Part shown: positions 10,434-20,446 of the stretch, piece by piece | Layout: each line of letters begins with the position of its first letter | Position numbering within the stretch: position 1 is the stretch's first letter | Assembly: GCA_016744395.1 (NCBI GenBank) | Contig: JADGEK010000007.1 | Span: 22,626-86,625 of the forward strand | Direction of reading: 5' to 3' | DNA length: 64,000 nt | Source of the DNA: Gammaproteobacteria bacterium | Lineage (GTDB): Bacteria; Pseudomonadota; Gammaproteobacteria; GRL18 | Notes under the pieces: generated by a model | Told to the model about the DNA's origin: nothing | The model's input: the letters and a program-made list of their open reading frames with translations, nothing else | Databases searched by the model: none | Position numbers and translations under genes: made by a program

Positions 10434-10546
10434 GTAATAATTTATCCAAAATATCCTCCTTCAAATGCATTTTTTAGTCTTATATCTTTTGCTATTAATT
10501 CAGAATTTAACAATTTTGCAAGTACCTCTTTATTAAAAATTATTGA

Positions 10547-12568
10547 TTAAATCCACTCTTTAAGGGGGCGGGGTTTGCCAAGATAGTAACCTTGACCATA
10601 GGTAATGCCAATTTTTTTGAGCTCTTTAACGTCTTCTTCAGTTTCGACATATTCTGCAATAGTTTCTTGGTTTCGAAGCTGACTGATGTCGTGAGTATAA
10701 CGGATCATTGCATGATCGACCGGATCAGTTAACATATCACGGATGAAACTTCCGTCAATTTTAACAACATCAAATGGCAGATTTTTTAAATATTCAAATG
10801 AAGCCATGCCCGTACCAAAATCATCTAAAGCAAAACCAATGCCTTTGCTTCTACAATAATTAATAAATTCAGAAGCTTGTGTTAAATTACCTACGGCGGA
10901 TGTTTCTGTTATTTCCAGCTCAAGAAGTTCCCAGGGAAAATCAAAGGTCTCAATGGCTTCTTTGACTGTCTCCTGGAAGTCCAGATTATTCAATGTACCA
11001 CCTGCTAAATTAATATGAGCAGAATGTAATTGGGCAATATGTTCTGGATGTTGGTAAACGCTTTTAAGGTAAGTCGTCAGTACAAAAATATCAATTTCAA
11101 CCATCATGTTATAACGCTCAGCAGTGGACAAAAAACTGTCAGGCGGCATGAATTGATTGTTGCTATCCCACATTCGGATTAACACTTCATATGAAATTTT
11201 ATCATCGTCGTATTGTAATGGGACGATGGCTTGTGCGAAGAGTTCGAAGCGAGAAGGACCATCCTGTAAAGCTTCTTTGATAAAACCTGCGACAGTAATA
11301 TCGTTGCTGGTTTCATTGCTACCCTTATTATCAGCATTATAGACATACAGTTTGTTATGCCCAGTTGCTTTAGCTGTATAAAAGGCTATATCTGCTGTTT
11401 TTATGAGTTCTTCAAGTGTATATTCACAAGGTTTGAAAAGGACCATGCCAATTGAAGCTGATACTGTAATGGCATTTCCGTCCCCAAAAAATCGAAAATC
11501 TTTTAAACGTTCCAGTTGTTTATGTGCAAAATCACTGGCTTCTTGTTTTGATGTCTTTTTGATCAGTAGAAAAAAATCATCACCACCTACTCTGGCGAGC
11601 GTCATGTTTTTAGGCATGTCATGTTTTAGATGATGAGCAATCATTTTTAGTAGCTCATCGCCTGCAGTATGGCCAACAGAATCATTGATGAGTTTAAAGT
11701 GATCAAGATCGATACTTAATAAAGCATGTTGTTCATTTGTATTGTTTTGTGATTTGAGAACGCTGAGGATGTCTTGTTCAATGGCATATCGATTATATAA
11801 ACCCGTAAGGCTGTCATGGCGACTTCGAAAATGTAATAAGTTCGTTGTTTTTTTGACTTGGCTGATCATTTCATTGTAGCCATCAAAAAGTGATTTTACT
11901 TCGTTCTTAGCTTGAGTTGAAACGCTGTGATATTTATTTTCTAGCACATTATTATTTCTCATCGCATCGGCTAAAGCACGAAAAGGTTGAGTAAAAAGCC
12001 AACTGATCCTCCAGGCAATGACTAGGCCAATGAGCAATAAAATAGGGAAAATAAGTAGTAGGGTGAGAAAATGTTCGTGTAAGCGAGTTTGGTACTGCTC
12101 AGGATTAATGACAATGAGTGCCTGGCCAAACGCATAATCATCTGCCTGGACTGGAATTTGAAGAAACAAGCGATCTTTTTCCGAAAACCAGGATTGACCC
12201 AGTAGTAATTTTTTACCTTTAAGTTCATTGGTATAATCTAAGTCACCATGGCTTAGAATGGCTTCATTGTTTTCATTGAATAAAACCAAAGCATCAACCG
12301 ATTTAAATCCACTGATACGAAATGCAATATCAGAATAAATGTCTGCTTCTGGTGATATGAGAGCTTGTAGCAAATCATTATTAAGAGAACGCCCCAGCGT
12401 CATTGCCTGCTCTACGGCAATGGTACGACGTTCCTGATGATCAAACCAGGTAACCATCGCTAAAGTGGTGAGTTCAATGATAATAAGCAAAATGGCAATT
12501 AAGCTGATTAATTGATTTCGAATACTGAGTTTTTGCCACATAATAAGGGTGACAGCTCCTTCACTCAC
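10547..12568 (-). CDS. Membrane GGDEF-EAL protein with N-terminal periplasmic sensor and HAMP-like linker
   Basis: Two TM segments, HDSLTGLYNR, variant GGDDF, EAL-domain motifs YEVLIRMWD, DDFGTGMASFEYLKNLPFDVVKIDGSFI. Confidence 0.9.
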   Translation of the reverse strand: MSEGAVTLIMWQKLSIRNQLISLIAILLIIIELTTLAMVTWFDHQERRTIAVEQAMTLGRSLNNDLLQALISPEADIYSDIAFRISGFKSVDALVLFNENNEAILSHGDLDYTNELKGKKLLLGQSWFSEKDRLFLQIPVQADDYAFGQALIVINPEQYQTRLHEHFLTLLLIFPILLLIGLVIAWRISWLFTQPFRALADAMRNNNVLENKYHSVSTQAKNEVKSLFDGYNEMISQVKKTTNLLHFRSRHDSLTGLYNRYAIEQDILSVLKSQNNTNEQHALLSIDLDHFKLINDSVGHTAGDELLKMIAHHLKHDMPKNMTLARVGGDDFFLLIKKTSKQEASDFAHKQLERLKDFRFFGDGNAITVSASIGMVLFKPCEYTLEELIKTADIAFYTAKATGHNKLYVYNADNKGSNETSNDITVAGFIKEALQDGPSRFELFAQAIVPLQYDDDKISYEVLIRMWDSNNQFMPPDSFLSTAERYNMMVEIDIFVLTTYLKSVYQHPEHIAQLHSAHINLAGGTLNNLDFQETVKEAIETFDFPWELLELEITETSAVGNLTQASEFINYCRSKGIGFALDDFGTGMASFEYLKNLPFDVVKIDGSFIRDMLTDPVDHAMIRYTHDISQLRNQETIAEYVETEEDVKELKKIGITYGQGYYLGKPRPLKEWI

Positions 12569-12596
12569 CTATGATTGAACAGGAAGCTTTAAATCA

Positions 12597-13457
12597 TTAT
12601 TTTTCAATTGGAAGTTTATAATCATTTCCCCATTCATTCCATGATGCATCGTAGTTAGATACATCATAGCCCAGCTCTCTCAATGCCAAATAGTTTGCGG
12701 ATGAGACTCGTCCAATGGCACAATATATAACGACTTTCTTTTCCTTTGGTATATTGCTGTATATCTGTGTTAATTGCTCAAGTGGTTTCAAGCTGGCAAA
12801 TCCTGCATCGACAGAAATATTGTGCGAAGCTGGAATACTAAGAGCGGTGGGAATGTGCCCAAAGCGTTTTGCTGAAGAGGTCTCACCGCTATAATCTGAT
12901 GCACTTCTCGCATCAATGACCAGCTGATTATTGTTGCGTGTTGCCAGTTGCGTGGTGAATTTGCTTGCCAGGCGTTTATGATTTATTGTGGCAATGTATT
13001 GACTGGGAAAGACTTTGTGTTCTTTAAAGCTCACAGGATAGGCTTTATTCAGCCAGTCATCAAAACCATGGTCCAGTACTTTTACGTGCTTTAAACCATA
13101 AACCTCCAGTATCCAGAACAGTCTGGCAGCATCGACTAAATCACCATTATCATAAACAATCACACGTGAGTTTTTTGTGATGCCCAATAAACGAAAATTC
13201 TTTTGAGTGTCTTCTGGCTGACTTATTTTGCCATTGAATTTCTGGTTTTTATAAGTCAAAGTAATGGGAAAACTATAAGCACCATCAATGTGGCCTGCTT
13301 GATAGTCTTCTGAGCTACGTGCATCAAGAATGATCAACTGGCTGTTGAGCAATTGTTCTTTTAATTGCTCAGGGGAAATTCTAAGCGACTCTGAAAAGGT
13401 TGTTTTTGAAAGAATGATTAGACTTAAACTGCATAGAAATATCATTGTTTTTTTCAT
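12597..13457 (-). CDS. Secreted sulfurtransferase (tandem rhodanese domains)
   Basis: Signal peptide; LILDARSSEDYQAGHIDGAYSF and active-site-like VVIYCAIGRVSSANYLALRELGYD. Confidence 0.9.
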   Translation of the reverse strand: MKKTMIFLCSLSLIILSKTTFSESLRISPEQLKEQLLNSQLIILDARSSEDYQAGHIDGAYSFPITLTYKNQKFNGKISQPEDTQKNFRLLGITKNSRVIVYDNGDLVDAARLFWILEVYGLKHVKVLDHGFDDWLNKAYPVSFKEHKVFPSQYIATINHKRLASKFTTQLATRNNNQLVIDARSASDYSGETSSAKRFGHIPTALSIPASHNISVDAGFASLKPLEQLTQIYSNIPKEKKVVIYCAIGRVSSANYLALRELGYDVSNYDASWNEWGNDYKLPIEK

Positions 13458-13702
13458 AAAAAAATTAACCTGACCTCTTAATCTACAGATAAGAAAAGTA
13501 TAGGTTATATTATTAAATATGATAGTTTACCCCTGAATTATTATTGACATGCATGGTTATGTTGATTTGCGTTTATCAACGGTTGATATGGGGGGGTGTT
13601 GCAAGAACTAATTCAAGGTAACCAATACGATGCGCGGTATGGAATGATGTAAATACTTTTGATAAGATTTTAATCTAAATATCTTATCAAAGAGCCCCAA
13701 AA

Positions 13703-14122
13703 ATGCTAAGTCAAATAAAAAAGAATTCTCTTTCACTGATCAGTCTTGTCGTTGCACTTTCTGCTCTATCCTATAATACCTGGAGAAACGAACAGTCAGA
13801 ATATAACCGAAACATTAGAAACGCTGGTTTTGAAGTGTTGTTGCATGTTGGTGAAATTCAGCGAATAGTCTATTTGGCTCACTATGATAAGGATACTCAG
13901 CGAGGCAACCCTCGTAGTGGTTGGGTTGAAATTTTGGTTATCAAAGATCTCAGTCAGTTAATGCCTGCGGAGGTAAACAAAGCATCGGATGAACTCTATG
14001 ACAGTTGGAGTGAATACTGGGATATTTTAGGGACTAATTCAGATATTGGTGTGGCTGATATTGATAATAAAATTAATCAATTACGAAAAAAAGTATTGAC
14101 TAGTCTCAAAGTTCTTGAATAA
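13703..14122 (+). CDS. Hypothetical protein with N-terminal membrane anchor
   Basis: N-term hydrophobic segment SLISLVVALSALSYNTW; single ORF. Confidence 0.6.
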   Translation: MLSQIKKNSLSLISLVVALSALSYNTWRNEQSEYNRNIRNAGFEVLLHVGEIQRIVYLAHYDKDTQRGNPRSGWVEILVIKDLSQLMPAEVNKASDELYDSWSEYWDILGTNSDIGVADIDNKINQLRKKVLTSLKVLE

Positions 14123-14170
14123 TATCAATAGATTCTAACACTGTCTTAATTTAAAAATAGCGATCATAAA

Positions 14171-14353
14171 ATGAGACTAATTATTATTTTTATTGTTCAG
14201 TCGGTTATCGCACTTCAGAATTTGCAAGGTGGCATTTTTCGTTGGTATAACGAGCACCACCAGGTCATAAATGATAAAGGCTTTACTGATGATATGCATC
14301 ATAGTGATGAATCATGGGCTGATCTCATTAATAAACGATCATCAGGATTATAA
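14171..14353 (+). CDS. Small hypothetical ORF (60 aa)
   Basis: ORF only; hydrophobic N-terminus IIIFIVQSVIALQ. Confidence 0.3.
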   Translation: MRLIIIFIVQSVIALQNLQGGIFRWYNEHHQVINDKGFTDDMHHSDESWADLINKRSSGL

Positions 14354-14402
14354 GTTTGTTAATGGGGCTACCCGTATCGATTAGATTAATAAGGAATAAC
14401 TT

Positions 14403-14891
14403 ATGAAATTAACCAGGAGCTTGTGTGTCGCAATTGTTGAAGTTGTTTCAAAAGATAAAGAAGCAAAAAAGAGAATTGATAGTTTTTTGTCTACAGTGAT
14501 GCCCGATGGTTTGGGGTGGACAGGTTCGGCCAGAAATTATGGCTTCGCTCTTAAGGAAACATTTTTTGGTAATGGTAACCCGACGAAAGAGCAAGAGTTA
14601 TTAATTTGCTATGGTATTGCTGAGTATACTGCAAAAATACTCAATATAGCGATTTCAAAAGTAAAGGCAGGGTCTACGCTTAGTATTATTGAAAAAGTCT
14701 CATACATCAATCGGGATTTACATGGTATCGCTCATCAAGCAACATTGTTTAAACTCCTAAATGGAACAGAATTTGTTTTTGACTGGCATGCAACTTTAAG
14801 TTCTAAAAATCCATTGATATATAGGACAGTGAAAGACTTTGAAGAAGGAACAAATTCAGTTATGTTTGAAAATTTTGTTGATAGTCGTTGA
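14403..14891 (+). CDS. Hypothetical protein (162 aa)
   Basis: ORF preceded by an AAGGAATAAC ribosome-binding-like sequence. Confidence 0.6.
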   Translation: MKLTRSLCVAIVEVVSKDKEAKKRIDSFLSTVMPDGLGWTGSARNYGFALKETFFGNGNPTKEQELLICYGIAEYTAKILNIAISKVKAGSTLSIIEKVSYINRDLHGIAHQATLFKLLNGTEFVFDWHATLSSKNPLIYRTVKDFEEGTNSVMFENFVDSR

Positions 14892-14907
14892 GTGTTATTG
14901 GCTTTCA

Positions 14908-14935
14908 CTGTTTTTCAATTGATATTGAAAAACAG
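14908..14935. terminator. Perfect 12-bp stem / 4-nt loop palindrome (CTGTTTTTCAAT-TGAT-ATTGAAAAACAG)
   Basis: Read directly; located 17 bp after the stop of 14403-14891. Confidence 0.5.
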
Positions 14936-15142
14936 GAACACTATGGGACTCGAAAAGCTTATGAGCGAATGGAGTTGTCAGGTGATCGTTATCAATTAAC
15001 GGCGCAAGAAGCTTCTTTTATTCACTCCTCGTTACACCATAGAGGAAGTTGATGCACTATCCTGAATTAATTTATTTGACTGAAACTACTTATATCAGGT
15101 ATGTTTATTATGGGTATAGTCAGGTTTAGTCAGGAATTTCTT

Positions 15143-15673
15143 ATGAAAAAAATAATTACATTTACTTTTAGTTTTTTACTGTTAATAATTTCAACATCAA
15201 TATCAGCATTCAATTTTAAAAGCAGTGATTTTGCTGGGGGCGATGGTGGCAATTATCGTGATGACTGTGATAGTGTTGCCTGGGGAAGCGAAGACTGTAG
15301 CCATGACCGCAATAGCGCAATGAGATGGAGTAGTGGTAAAATGGACTCAGGTCGCTGGGGTGGCGGCCCCTTTAATACAGACAGCCGTAACTGGGGCGGT
15401 GCTCCATGGAATTGGGGCGGTAGCAATAGCCCCTGGAATAGTAACCCCCAAGGCTGGAATAATAGAAATTGGAGAGAGAGCAGAGAACCTTGGAATCCAG
15501 GTAATCATGGCTATAATACCCCTTATCCCTATCCTTACCAATATCCTAACTACAATCCTTACCCTTATCGTCATGCCCCTTATAATAATCATTACGGCAC
15601 CCCTTATAATGCTGGGCCTGGTTCAGCACCTGGCATTCCCCAAAATCCAGCCTTAGATGCTGAAAGGAAATAA
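15143..15673 (+). CDS. Secreted Gly/Asn/Trp/Tyr/Pro-rich low-complexity protein, sulfur-globule-protein-like
   Basis: ATG at 15143 gives a clean signal peptide (MKKIITFTFSFLLLIISTSISA); repetitive SRNWGGAPWNWGGSNSPWNSNPQGWNNRNW and YPYPYQYPNYNPYPY segments. Confidence 0.6.
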   Translation: MKKIITFTFSFLLLIISTSISAFNFKSSDFAGGDGGNYRDDCDSVAWGSEDCSHDRNSAMRWSSGKMDSGRWGGGPFNTDSRNWGGAPWNWGGSNSPWNSNPQGWNNRNWRESREPWNPGNHGYNTPYPYPYQYPNYNPYPYRHAPYNNHYGTPYNAGPGSAPGIPQNPALDAERK

Positions 15674-15686
15674 AATTAAAAAAAGA

Positions 15687-18600
15687 CTAAGAGGTGACTG
15701 TTTTTTGTAAATGAAACAGGCGATACAGTATCGGGATCAGTATCAGGCTGACCAGCATTGAGAAACTCAGTCCCCAGACAATGACAACCGCCAGAGGCTG
15801 TAACATTTCTGCACCGTCGCCTAAACCTATGGATAGAGGCAACATGCCGACAACCGTTGTAAGAGTCGTCATCAGAATAGGGCGCAGCCTTAAGCGAGCG
15901 GCATGGCTGATGGCTTTATTTAATGGTGAACCTGATTTACGCTCAATTTCAATTTGTTCCACCAGTACAATGGCATTATTGACGACAATGCCTGCCAGCA
16001 TGATTAAGCCCAGCCAGACAGGCATAGAAACGGGCAGTTCCCGGAAGTAAAGTCCAGCAGCAACCCCTATGAGCATAAAGGGTATCGCCATAAGAATAAT
16101 CAGTGGATTTTTCAAGGACTCATACTGAACCGTCATGACGACAAACACTAAAAAAATAGCCAGGCCAAAAAGAATCATACTCATATCACGGCCTTCTTTG
16201 ATTTCTTTACTGCCACTGCCGTTATAAAGATAATAGCCCTCGGGTAAAGGAAAATCTTTTAATTGTTCATCGATGGTATTCATGACTTGTAGCAGGTGGT
16301 CATCATCAACCAAACTGGCAGTGATTTCGACAATTCGTTGTTGATTGTCGCGCTCAATGACAGAGGGTGAAGCGGCAAACTCAAGAAAGGCCACTTCATT
16401 AAGATAAACGGGCTGGCCATTGTGATGTTTAATTAAAATATGCTTTAAATCATCGTTGGATAATATCGTTGAACGTGATAAGCGTATGCGGATGTTATGT
16501 TCACGATCCTTTTCAATAAAATCCGAAACCACCAGACCGTCTAGAGCGACTTTCAATGCGTAACCAATATCACTGGCTTTGATGCCCAAATCAGCAGCAC
16601 GTTGGCGACGCACTTTTAATTTAAGTTCTTTGGTATTTTCTTCATAAGTTTGTTTTAGATTTCTTAAATCTTCCACTGAGCTTAACTTTTCAACCAGTTG
16701 ATTGCCAATTTCATTGAGTGTTTCTAAATTTTCACCCTGAACACGGATGCTGACTTTTTCATCACTCTTTCCAAGACGAACACCGCGAACGCCACGCACA
16801 AAAAGGCGGGTTTTAATGCCTGTTAAGTTTAATGCTGCAATTTTAGGTTTGACTGAACTGATCCATTGCTGTGCATCCATTGTACGTTGTGAGCTGGATG
16901 TGAGTTGAATTTTAATGGAACTGGAATTACTGCTTTCTCTTTGTGAACGTCCGTAAACACTACCACCAATAGTGCTAAAGACAGTAATGACCTCTTTATC
17001 TTCAAGTAGAACTGTTTCAATTTTGTCAACCACTTGGTTCATTTCATCCAGACGCATACCTGGCTCACCATAGATACTCACATACACTCGTCCTTCATCA
17101 ATTGTGGGCAGAAAAATTTGTTGTTCATTGATAATAAATTGTGCACTGAAATATAACGCAGGAATTAAAATAATAAAAGGTATCCAGCCATGGAGGATAA
17201 TAAAATTCACCAGTTTTTCATAAGCAGCTGAAATGGCGGTAAATATTTTCTTAGGTTTCTTTTTGGAGCTTTTCTTGAGTTGAGCTGCAAGACTGGGGAC
17301 AACCGTCAGTGACACCAGCATTGAGGCGACTATGGCTGCCGAGATGGTGATGATCAGTTCTTTAAATAGCAGACCGACCAGGCCACTCATAAACAGGAAG
17401 GGGAGCACCGCAGCCAGATTGGTGCTGGTGGATGCAACGATGGCACTATTGACTTCATTAGCTGCTTGTAAGGCAGGGTTAGAGGCTTGCAAGGTACTAT
17501 CATTTTGCTGGTGTCGGGAAATATTTTCCAGCATAACAATGGTGCTGTCCACCAGCATACCAATGCCTAATGCCAAGCCACCTAAGGTCATAATATTCAG
17601 TGTAAGGCCTGTGATTTCCATGATAAGAAAGGTAATAACAATAGCCAGCGGTATGGCTGTACCGATGATTAATGTTCGGCGTAAGTCACCAAGAAAAAAA
17701 TACACCACGAGCATGGCTAAAAATGCACCTGAAAGTGCTGCACGTGAGGCATTGTTTAAAGCGTGTTTAATAAAAACAGCCTGGTCATCCACTGCAGTGA
17801 CTTGAATGTCCTGTGGAATCAGTTGGTCTTCTTTTAATTGTTTGATACGTTGATGAATAGCATCAACGACTGCGACGGTATTAGCCTGAGGCTGCTTTTG
17901 TATGGACAGCTTAACGCCTTCCATACCATTGAGACGAATACTGACTCTTTCGTCTTCATTGGTATCCAGTATTTTAGCCACTTCATTCAGTTTGACTGCA
18001 TTATCGACTTGTTGTGTTCTATCGCTGATTAAAGGTAGCTCGGCCAAATCATCCAGCGAATCAAAACGGGCATCGGTGCGGGTGCTCAACTCATCAAATT
18101 CTGTGTAAATTCGACCTGCTGCAATGTCACGGTTTTCATTTTTAATCAGTGTTTCAATGTCTTCAAAACTGAGCTGATGGGGAATCAGGCGCTGTTGATC
18201 AATGATGACCTGGATTTCTCTGACCAGACCGCCACCCAATTCGGTGGATGCCACACCTGGAATGTTAATAAACCACTTGCTTAACTGATAATCGGCATAA
18301 CTTCTCAATTCAATGGGTGATTTCTTATCAGAGCTGACAATAAATTCAATCACTGGAATTTGGGAAGGATCGCGTTTGTAAATAATGGGGGGATCAATGG
18401 AATCGGGCAAAAAGCGTTTTGCTCGATCAAGGCGGTTGCTGGCATCACGTAAAGCAACATCAATATCTGTCCCATAAGGAAAACTTAAATCGACTGAACT
18501 GCGGCTTTCAGTGGTTCGTGACTGGACGGAAATGGCACCTTCAGTGATGGCCAGTTGTTCTTCTAACTGGCGAGTCACTTTGTCTTCCATGATGGAAGCG

Positions 18601-18794
18601 GGCACTCCTGTATCAACAATTCTGACTCTGACATCAGGATAGATAATATCGGGTAATAAGTTGACACCAAGGCGTTGCAACATAAATAAGCCCAGAACCA
18701 GTAAGGCCAGAGCGATCATATTGACACCAATTGGATGTTTAATTGCCCATGCGGCAATATTCGAGCTGGTTTGAGATTGCTTATTGGTCAACAT
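15687..18794 (-). CDS. RND efflux transporter permease (AcrB/MdtC-like)
   Basis: 1035 aa; IKHPIGVNMIALALLVLGLFML, GMLVDSTIVMLENI, AGIVVNNAIVLVEQIE. Confidence 0.95.
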   Translation of the reverse strand: MLTNKQSQTSSNIAAWAIKHPIGVNMIALALLVLGLFMLQRLGVNLLPDIIYPDVRVRIVDTGVPASIMEDKVTRQLEEQLAITEGAISVQSRTTESRSSVDLSFPYGTDIDVALRDASNRLDRAKRFLPDSIDPPIIYKRDPSQIPVIEFIVSSDKKSPIELRSYADYQLSKWFINIPGVASTELGGGLVREIQVIIDQQRLIPHQLSFEDIETLIKNENRDIAAGRIYTEFDELSTRTDARFDSLDDLAELPLISDRTQQVDNAVKLNEVAKILDTNEDERVSIRLNGMEGVKLSIQKQPQANTVAVVDAIHQRIKQLKEDQLIPQDIQVTAVDDQAVFIKHALNNASRAALSGAFLAMLVVYFFLGDLRRTLIIGTAIPLAIVITFLIMEITGLTLNIMTLGGLALGIGMLVDSTIVMLENISRHQQNDSTLQASNPALQAANEVNSAIVASTSTNLAAVLPFLFMSGLVGLLFKELIITISAAIVASMLVSLTVVPSLAAQLKKSSKKKPKKIFTAISAAYEKLVNFIILHGWIPFIILIPALYFSAQFIINEQQIFLPTIDEGRVYVSIYGEPGMRLDEMNQVVDKIETVLLEDKEVITVFSTIGGSVYGRSQRESSNSSSIKIQLTSSSQRTMDAQQWISSVKPKIAALNLTGIKTRLFVRGVRGVRLGKSDEKVSIRVQGENLETLNEIGNQLVEKLSSVEDLRNLKQTYEENTKELKLKVRRQRAADLGIKASDIGYALKVALDGLVVSDFIEKDREHNIRIRLSRSTILSNDDLKHILIKHHNGQPVYLNEVAFLEFAASPSVIERDNQQRIVEITASLVDDDHLLQVMNTIDEQLKDFPLPEGYYLYNGSGSKEIKEGRDMSMILFGLAIFLVFVVMTVQYESLKNPLIILMAIPFMLIGVAAGLYFRELPVSMPVWLGLIMLAGIVVNNAIVLVEQIEIERKSGSPLNKAISHAARLRLRPILMTTLTTVVGMLPLSIGLGDGAEMLQPLAVVIVWGLSFSMLVSLILIPILYRLFHLQKTVTS

Positions 18795-18936
18795 AAGTTT
18801 TTAGCATTTGCTTAATAACATCCGTTACTCACATTTATTTTAAATCAGTCACTAATATTCTGCTATTAACACAGTGTTCTTAATGTTAGTTCTAAATATT
18901 GATTTTTTATATTCAGTTTTCAGGACTGGCACACTG

Positions 18937-20010
18937 TTAATGGTTAATCACATTGACTTCTTTGCCTGTGCGAAGCCCAAATAAACCTTTTTTTACGATG
19001 TTATCACCTGCTTTAAGGCCTTCCAAAACTTCCATTTTTTGAGGGTATTTTTTACCTGTAATAATACCTTGGCGTTGTATTCTATTATCAGCTAGTACAG
19101 TGAAGACATAGGCACCTTTTTGATCATAACGGATAGAGGAAAGAGGGATCACCAAAACGTCTTCTTTAGTCGTGACTAGAATAATTCGGGCCAATTGGCC
19201 TGGTCGAGCATTGTCAGGAACAGGCTCCAGTTTGACTTCTATGAGTCCTTTACGTGTTTGGGCATTGACTTGAGGGTAGATGCGTAAGATATTGCCAGTC
19301 CATGATTGTCTGCCCAAAGCATCGACTTGGTAGCTAATGGTATCGCCTTGTTTGATTTTGCTCAGATAGAGTTCTGATAGAGGAATTTTCACAATGAGAC
19401 TGCTATTATCCATCAAGCTCATAAAGTGGGTATGTAATGGTAAGACATCACCTGGCTCCACCAGTCGTTCACTGATAATACCTGACCATGGGGCTTGTAT
19501 TTTAGTGTAGCTCAGGCGTTTTTTTTGTAAGTTATAGTCTGCTTGATCGAGTGCAACCTTTGTTTTGGCTCGGATAAGCAATTCTTTTGAGGTCAGGTTG
19601 GTTTTTGCCAGTTTGTCCAGACGACCAAAATCAATACGCGCTTGTTTTAAGGTGGCATCAGCCTTATTGTATTCTGCTTTGAAAATTGTATCATCCATTT
19701 GCGCCAGCAAATCCCCTTTTTTGACTTCATCGCCTTCATGAAAGGGGAGTGTCATGAGCATACCCTGAGCCTGGTTATAAAGATGAACGGTACGGCTAGG
19801 TTCCAATGTACCAGTAACAGTCATTTTATGATTTAGTGATTGAATTTCAGCCTGAGCGGTTTCAACGGCAGGTAAAATACGAGCAGTACGTTTTTTAGTT
19901 GCGTCTTTGTTATCGTCACAGCCACTGATGAACCCTGTGATTAAAAGAAATAATATCAGTGAAGTCTGAGATAATAATGTATAAATAGGGATTTTAAAAA
20001 TGCTTTGCAT
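18937..20010 (-). CDS. RND efflux periplasmic adaptor (membrane fusion protein), probable lipoprotein
   Basis: Preferred start at 20010 (MQSIFKIPIYTLLSQTSLILFLLITGFISGC, lipobox-like); GTLEPSRTVHLYNQAQGMLMTLPFHEGDEVKKGDLLAQMD. Confidence 0.92.
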   Translation of the reverse strand: MQSIFKIPIYTLLSQTSLILFLLITGFISGCDDNKDATKKRTARILPAVETAQAEIQSLNHKMTVTGTLEPSRTVHLYNQAQGMLMTLPFHEGDEVKKGDLLAQMDDTIFKAEYNKADATLKQARIDFGRLDKLAKTNLTSKELLIRAKTKVALDQADYNLQKKRLSYTKIQAPWSGIISERLVEPGDVLPLHTHFMSLMDNSSLIVKIPLSELYLSKIKQGDTISYQVDALGRQSWTGNILRIYPQVNAQTRKGLIEVKLEPVPDNARPGQLARIILVTTKEDVLVIPLSSIRYDQKGAYVFTVLADNRIQRQGIITGKKYPQKMEVLEGLKAGDNIVKKGLFGLRTGKEVNVINH

Positions 20011-20032
20011 AATATGCAATTTAATGTTCGAG

Positions 20033-20227
20033 TTAAGAGCTTGAAAGGATTTTTTTGATTCCACCTAATAACATTTTAGGTTTGTGAGGCTTTGTTACCC
20101 ATGCAATAACTCCATCTAAGCCATCATGGGCTTCTATAACATTATAATTACTATCGTTAGTCGTTAAACCTGTTTTAAGCTGAATTTGAATGTTTTTTGA
20201 ATCATCTACTATTAGTATTTTTGTCAT
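20033..20227 (-). pseudogene. Truncated response-regulator receiver domain
   Basis: MTKILIVDDSKNIQIQLKTGL...VIEAHDGLDGVIAWV matches a REC N-terminus but lacks the phospho-Asp strand and the rest of the domain. Confidence 0.6.
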
Positions 20228-20446
20228 TTATTACTATTTTCCATTATCCCTTGTCTACAGTGTCAATTAAGACACTGACCATTATACAAATTTTATCAAA
20301 TTTAACAATAACCTAAGTCAATATTTGCCAGGTTGGACTCACAAGTTATTATTTTAGAAAATATTAAAAAATAGTTAGAGGTGTTGTTTATTGGCTAAAT
20401 TGATTAGAATGACTCTTCTTAAAATTGGTATAAAGTACATTAAGAT

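Noticed and set aside
14938-15051. Open reading segment ...YGTRKAYERMELSGDRYQLTAQEASFIHSSLHHRGS*
   Set aside because: Looks protein-like but has no start or RBS and no recognisable family; possible gene relic only.
15333-15656. Alternative + and - ORFs overlapping the Gly/Asn-rich secreted protein
   Set aside because: Low-complexity codon repeats keep other frames open; the 15143 frame has a signal peptide and is preferred.
17332-17805. 157-aa + ORF inside the RND permease gene
   Set aside because: Antisense shadow of a well-supported RND permease.
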